From positions 1 to 9,976 of the forward strand of contig DFGI01000093.1 in the NCBI GenBank assembly GCA_002371705.1: 9,976 bases of DNA, written 5' to 3'. How positions within the stretch are numbered: the stretch's first letter is position 1; every line of letters begins with the position of its first letter. Source of the stretch: Bacteroidales bacterium UBA3754. GTDB taxonomy: Bacteria > Bacteroidota > Bacteroidia > Bacteroidales > UBA1715. A model generated the notes under the pieces. That model made no database searches. It worked only from the letters and a program-made list of their open reading frames with translations, and had not been told where the DNA came from. The translations under genes and the position numbers were made by a program. Shown piece after piece: positions 6,874-9,976 of this stretch.

Positions 6874-7677
6874 ATGGATTATAGAAGTACCCTGTCTGAC
6901 AAACGGCGAATCGTCATCAAAATCGGAACATCGTCGTTGACTTTTCCGAACGGAAGATTGAACCTTCGGAGAATTGAGCATATTACGAATGTTATTGCAA
7001 CCTTGCAAAAACAGAATCGTCAGGTGGTTTTGGTATCTTCGGGTGCCATAGCCGTTGGCGTTGGAAAACTCGGATATAAAAAACGTCCGCACACAATTCC
7101 CGGAAAACAAGCTATGGCGGCAATCGGGCAGGCTATTCTTGCAAAAATTTATAGAAAATTCTTCGATGCGCATACTATCAATGTCGGACAAATTCTGCTG
7201 ACTTCTGATGTTATTACCAACGAAGAAAAACATAAAAATGCTGAAAATACATTTGCAAAATTGCTCGAAATTGGGGCGGTTCCTATTGTAAATGAGAATG
7301 ATACGGTTTCGACTGATGAAATAGAAATCGGCGACAACGACACGCTCTCGGCAATGGTCGCGTCAATTTGCAAGGCTGATTTGCTGATAATTCTTTCCGA
7401 TATTGATGGGTTCTTCGACAAAGATCCTCGAAAATTCGCCGATGCAAAACGAATTTCCATTATCACCGATGTAAACGAAAAGGTTTCCAATGCGGCTGGC
7501 TCTGCTGGAAGTAGCTTTGGTACAGGCGGTATGGCGACAAAAATTTCTGCTGTGAAAATTTGTCATAAAGACAATATTGATACAATTATTGCTAATGGCG
7601 ACTCACCCGAAATTCTATTCGACATATTGGCGGGAAAAGACATCGGGACACTTTTTGTCGCACCAAACCACGTGTAA
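6874..7677 (+). CDS. proB: Glutamate 5-kinase, short form without PUA domain
   Basis: Phosphorylates the gamma-carboxyl of glutamate with ATP to give gamma-glutamyl phosphate, the first step to proline. The 267 residues form only the amino-acid kinase domain; E. coli ProB (367) has an extra C-terminal PUA domain that is absent here. Motifs in order: VIKIGTSSLT (14-23, K16 in the phosphate-binding strand), LVSSGAIAVG (53-62), VNENDTVSTDEI (139-150, glutamate binding), GDNDTLSAMVA (153-163), ILSDIDGFFDKDPR (173-186, nucleotide loop) and FGTGGMATKI (215-224, with K223). All expected catalytic residues are present. The usual partner proA is not adjacent; the next gene overlaps the stop codon as TAATG, so the two are translationally coupled. 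Feedback control by proline is a family property not readable here. Confidence 0.94.
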   Translation: MDYRSTLSDKRRIVIKIGTSSLTFPNGRLNLRRIEHITNVIATLQKQNRQVVLVSSGAIAVGVGKLGYKKRPHTIPGKQAMAAIGQAILAKIYRKFFDAHTINVGQILLTSDVITNEEKHKNAENTFAKLLEIGAVPIVNENDTVSTDEIEIGDNDTLSAMVASICKADLLIILSDIDGFFDKDPRKFADAKRISIITDVNEKVSNAAGSAGSSFGTGGMATKISAVKICHKDNIDTIIANGDSPEILFDILAGKDIGTLFVAPNHV

Positions 7678-8381
7678 TGGCGAAAAAGGTTCTCATTGTA
7701 AGCAGAAGACTTGTCCGTAAGAACAAACTAATTAATTGGTTTTCAGAAATCTACGCAACAATTTTGTGCTCGCAGAATTGTATTCCTATTATTGTGCCGA
7801 TTGCCGAACAAACCATCACAATGTTGCCTGAATATCTGTCGGATTACGATGGATTGCTTATGGTGGAGGGCGGCGATGTGAATCCAAAATATTACGGTAG
7901 TTCCTACGATTCGCCAGAAGAATTCGACCCGATTAAAGACCAGATTGAAACGACGTGTTTTACCCACGCTTATAAGGCAAATAAACCGATTTTGGGATTT
8001 TGCCGTGGTTTGCATATTATTAATACAATGCTCGGCGGCACACTTCATCACGATGTGCACGAATGCAATCACGGAACAGTTCTCCATATCGACCACGACC
8101 ATTACGACGAACATCGGCACAGAATTACCATCCTTCCCGAAACACTGCTGTCGTCATGGTACAAACGGACGACTATCAACGTGAACAGCTATCACCATCA
8201 AGGAATTAAGGATTTGTCGCCACTGCTCAAACCTATGGCCGTAGCCGACGATAATTTGGTTGAAGCGGTTTTTTGCCCCAGCAAAAAGTTTGTTGTTGGA
8301 CTACAATTCCATCCCGAACGAATGTTGTCGGAATACGAAGGTAATCAATTAGTTTTCACATCATTTATCAACGCGCTCTAA
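7677..8381 (+). CDS. Class I glutamine-amidotransferase-like gamma-glutamyl hydrolase (peptidase C26, PuuD-like)
   Basis: Family members hydrolyse gamma-glutamyl bonds, for example gamma-glutamyl-GABA in E. coli PuuD or folate polyglutamates. The 234-residue protein carries the triad C109 (GFCRG nucleophile elbow), H212 and E214 (LQFHPE). Supporting motifs are MVEGGDVNPKYYG (62-74), FCRGLHIINTMLGGTLHHDV (108-127) and VNSYHHQGIK (169-178). No synthase or ammonia-receiving domain is fused, so it should act alone as a hydrolase or transferase. The stretch 124-148 is unusually rich in His, nine in 25 residues, including HIDHDHYDEHRH. It shares the TAATG junction with proB and is followed after one base by the HAD gene, so the three should be made together. 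The substrate is unknown; no polyamine or GABA genes are near, so I do not use the puuD symbol. Confidence 0.87.
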   Translation: MAKKVLIVSRRLVRKNKLINWFSEIYATILCSQNCIPIIVPIAEQTITMLPEYLSDYDGLLMVEGGDVNPKYYGSSYDSPEEFDPIKDQIETTCFTHAYKANKPILGFCRGLHIINTMLGGTLHHDVHECNHGTVLHIDHDHYDEHRHRITILPETLLSSWYKRTTINVNSYHHQGIKDLSPLLKPMAVADDNLVEAVFCPSKKFVVGLQFHPERMLSEYEGNQLVFTSFINAL

Positions 8382-8382
8382 T

Positions 8383-9228
8383 ATGAACTTGTCATCTTTT
8401 AAAGAAATTGTAAAAAATTACAAAGTTGTATTCTTCGACTCCTATGGAGTTTTACGAAATTATAAGGGAATTTTCGCAGGTGTAAAGGAAATGTTTGAAT
8501 TTCTTGATTCTCAGGGAATTGTGTCGTTTTTGCTTACCAACGACGCATCGCGGAGCCCAAAAGATTTAGCGGCGCAGTTCCAGGCTCAGGGCATTTTATC
8601 GCTCACCGACGACAAAATTATTTCATCGGGAATGCTTGCCCGTGAATACATACAACGAAAAATCACAGGCGGAACAATCGTGTATCTTGGCACGGAAAAC
8701 TCCGCAAATTATATAAAAATGGACGGTGTGAAAACCATTTCCATTCACGATGTTGATTTAGATCAAGATGATGATTATCAATTACTTGTGCTGCTTGATG
8801 ATGAAGGCTATGATTGGAATCGCGACCTTTCTAAAACGGTGAATTTACTCCGCCGTTACACGATGCCGATTATTGTTGCGAACTGCGACACTACGTATCC
8901 TTTGTCGAAAGACAAGGTGGCGATAGCAACTGGTGGCGTTGCCAATATGCTTGAACCGCTTGTGCAGAAGGTGTTTATTCGGTTTGGAAAACCAGATTCC
9001 CAAATGTTTAGTTTCGCTTTCGATCATATCCAGCGCTTTGGCACCATCAGCAAACACGAAATTTTGATGGTTGGCGACACGCTGCAAACAGATATTTTAG
9101 GGGGTAATAAATTTGGTATTGACACGTGCCTTGTACTTTCTGGAAACACGTTGGCTAAAAATGTTGATGTTGCAATCACTGCAAGCGGAATTATACCCAA
9201 TCACCTTTGTGAATCGGTAATTTCGTAA
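8383..9228 (+). CDS. Class IIA HAD hydrolase (NagD-like) with altered motif I
   Basis: A 281-residue haloacid-dehalogenase-superfamily protein with the C2 cap arrangement of the NagD group. Motif I is FFDSYGVL with nucleophile D19; motif II is LLTNDASRS (T52-N53); motif III is K203 in RFGKPDSQMF; motif IV is VGDTLQTDILGG with D232 and D237. The loop NCDTTYPL (167-174) matches the N-P-D-x-x-Y-P segment of the family. The second Asp of the usual DxD motif I, the general acid/base in phosphatases, is Tyr at 21. This D-x-Y-G pattern also occurs in L-2-haloacid dehalogenases and, as far as I recall, in some class IIA subfamilies, so activity may be low or different. The gene is the last of the proB operon, starting one base after the C26 stop. 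The substrate is unknown. Confidence 0.87.
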   Translation: MNLSSFKEIVKNYKVVFFDSYGVLRNYKGIFAGVKEMFEFLDSQGIVSFLLTNDASRSPKDLAAQFQAQGILSLTDDKIISSGMLAREYIQRKITGGTIVYLGTENSANYIKMDGVKTISIHDVDLDQDDDYQLLVLLDDEGYDWNRDLSKTVNLLRRYTMPIIVANCDTTYPLSKDKVAIATGGVANMLEPLVQKVFIRFGKPDSQMFSFAFDHIQRFGTISKHEILMVGDTLQTDILGGNKFGIDTCLVLSGNTLAKNVDVAITASGIIPNHLCESVIS

Positions 9229-9262
9229 AAAAAGAGAAGTCTCCTTGCGGCGACCTCTCTTT
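9227..9262 (-). terminator. Rho-independent terminator of the SDR/XRE-cupin operon
   Basis: Arms 9231-9241 and 9252-9262 form an 11-bp stem. On the minus strand one pair is G-U, the loop can close further by two G-C pairs on a GCAA tetraloop, and the stem runs into seven T, ending just outside the HAD stop codon. On the plus strand the wobble becomes A-C and no T-run follows, so it favours minus-strand transcripts and may stop plus-strand ones only weakly. Confidence 0.85.
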
Positions 9263-9286
9263 CCAACATACAATAGAATGAACTTC

Positions 9287-9835
9287 CTACATCAATACAG
9301 ATAAAAATCGTGCGCGTGCGCCGTTTTTGGTCCGAACAGCGTGCGAAATCGAAGAATTGAAAAATACGCTGTCGCCTTCACGCAATTCAACCTTGTCGTT
9401 TTTAAAATGAACTTCCATAGTTCCGTCAATCACGTACAAGAATTCTTGTCCTTCGTGTGAACTGAATTGTACGTTTTCGTCGCTTGCATCGGCGGTTACG
9501 ATAAAGAAATTTGCTTTTTTGCCAATAAAATCCGATGCCAACGCCTGATATTTGTAGCGTTTATGACGTTCCACACTTACGCCTTCGCCTTTACGGGTAA
9601 CTGTGTAGTTTTGTTCCGTTGGGCCTTCGCCAGTCAGCAATAGTTTCACATCAACTTTATACAATGATGCAATTTTCAGAATAGAACTTACAGGAATATC
9701 AATTTGGCCTGATTCAAAATCTTGATATTCGTATTTGTTGATACCCAATACTTTAGCAGCTTCTTCAGCTGTATATCCACTTGCTTCGCGTGCAGCAACA
9801 ATTCTTTCTGCGATTTCTTCAGTTTGTTCTCTCAT
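9287..9835 (-). CDS. XRE-family regulator with C-terminal cupin sensor domain
   Basis: A predicted cytoplasmic DNA-binding regulator of 182 residues from the ATG at 9835. A TTG 33 bases further upstream (9868) is in frame but overlaps the preceding gene and is rejected. The N-terminal helix-turn-helix (about 6-68) contains YTAEEAAKVLGINKYEYQDFESG, the typical XRE core. The C-terminal cupin_2 domain (about 105-182) has motif 1 FSSHEGQEFLYVIDG, with H127 and E131 but Ser at 125 where metal cupins have the first His, and motif 2 REGDSVFFNSSISHAVR with H165. Such cupins often bind a small acid or metal as effector. It follows the SDR gene after 11 bases, so it probably regulates its own operon or related metabolism; no operator can be identified because the promoter lies outside the window. 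Confidence 0.9.
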   Translation of the reverse strand: MREQTEEIAERIVAAREASGYTAEEAAKVLGINKYEYQDFESGQIDIPVSSILKIASLYKVDVKLLLTGEGPTEQNYTVTRKGEGVSVERHKRYKYQALASDFIGKKANFFIVTADASDENVQFSSHEGQEFLYVIDGTMEVHFKNDKVELREGDSVFFNSSISHAVRTKNGARARFLSVLM

Positions 9836-9846
9836 ACCTTTATAAT

Positions 9847-9976
9847 TTAAATTTGTAAACCTCCACAAATTGGAATAACCTGTCCTGTAACGTAACTAGC
9901 CAAATCCGAAGCCAGGAACACGCACACTTTTGCCACTTCGTCAACAGAGCCTGCGCGGTGCATTGGAATACGTTTT
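9847..9976 (-). CDS. Short-chain dehydrogenase/reductase (FabG-like), C-terminal fragment
   Basis: Only the last 42 residues are in the window, the rest lying beyond the right edge. The sequence RIPMHRAGSVDEVAKVCVFLASDLASYVTGQ followed by VIPICGGLQI and a TAA at 9847-9849 is the standard C-terminus of classical SDRs of the FabG type: P-x-x-R-x-G-x-x-x-E-V-A, then FLASD, S-x-Y-V-T-G-Q and C/D-G-G. The enzyme would use NAD(P)H to reduce or oxidise a keto/hydroxy group. The catalytic Ser-Tyr-Lys and the cofactor-binding region are not visible. The C-G-G in place of the common D/N-G-G hints at a FabG paralogue rather than the essential fatty-acid enzyme, but this is uncertain. It is the upstream partner of the XRE-cupin gene. 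Confidence 0.9.
   Translation of the reverse strand, partial: KRIPMHRAGSVDEVAKVCVFLASDLASYVTGQVIPICGGLQI

Noticed and set aside
6793..7233. Minus-strand open frame of 146 codons
   Set aside because: Most of it is antisense to proB, it has no recognisable motif, and the proB reading has all catalytic residues.
9836..9868. Upstream TTG start extending the XRE-cupin protein by eleven residues
   Set aside because: It would overlap the end of the dehydrogenase gene; the ATG at 9835 gives the normal XRE N-terminus.
1..9976. Search for a mobile element, CRISPR array, toxin-antitoxin pair, defence island, tRNA or rRNA
   Set aside because: No transposase, integrase, direct repeat array, RNA gene or defence domain was seen; coding content is dense and looks like ordinary core genome.

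Overview
The window looks like a stretch of core chromosome from an anaerobic or microaerophilic member of the Bacteroidetes, most likely Bacteroidales. Four things point there: several start sites are preceded by the Bacteroidetes housekeeping promoter box TAnnTTTG, at one gene with a TTTG element 19 bases upstream; Shine-Dalgarno sequences are poor or absent; the PurM is the divergent Bacteroidetes type; and there is a PorE-like outer-membrane protein of the type IX secretion system (T9SS). The flavodiiron protein suits an anaerobe that must remove O2 or NO. The genus cannot be read from the sequence.

Layout: (1) 1-1085, minus strand, flavodiiron protein, cut by the left edge. (2) 1175-1684, minus, small lipoprotein with no recognised family, ending in a clear intrinsic terminator that sits directly before the flavodiiron gene. 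(3) 1837-2439, plus, FKBP-type prolyl isomerase with a very good promoter. (4) 2506-4494 and 4495-5664, plus, PorE-like TPR/propeller/CRD/OmpA protein followed with no gap by purM. (5) 5661-6731, minus, eight-repeat beta-propeller lipoprotein, convergent with purM and overlapping it by 4 bases. (6) 6874-9228, plus, tight three-gene operon: proB (short form without PUA), a class I glutamine-amidotransferase-like gamma-glutamyl hydrolase (peptidase C26), and a class IIA HAD hydrolase. (7) 9287-9976, minus, XRE-cupin regulator preceded in the same operon by the 3' end of a FabG-like short-chain dehydrogenase; a terminator at 9227-9262 closes this operon and lies between it and the HAD gene.

How the genes may work together: porE-purM is probably co-transcribed, although the two functions seem unrelated. 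The proB/C26/HAD operon is the most suggestive grouping. ProB makes gamma-glutamyl phosphate, C26 enzymes cut gamma-glutamyl bonds, and HADs are usually phosphatases, while the usual partner proA is not next to it. The SDR and XRE-cupin pair looks like an enzyme with a small-ligand-sensing regulator.

There is no mobile element, CRISPR array, tRNA, rRNA or phage gene. I see no clear-cut undescribed system. The best leads are the proB-C26-HAD operon, the HAD with Tyr in place of the second motif I Asp, and the propeller lipoprotein.
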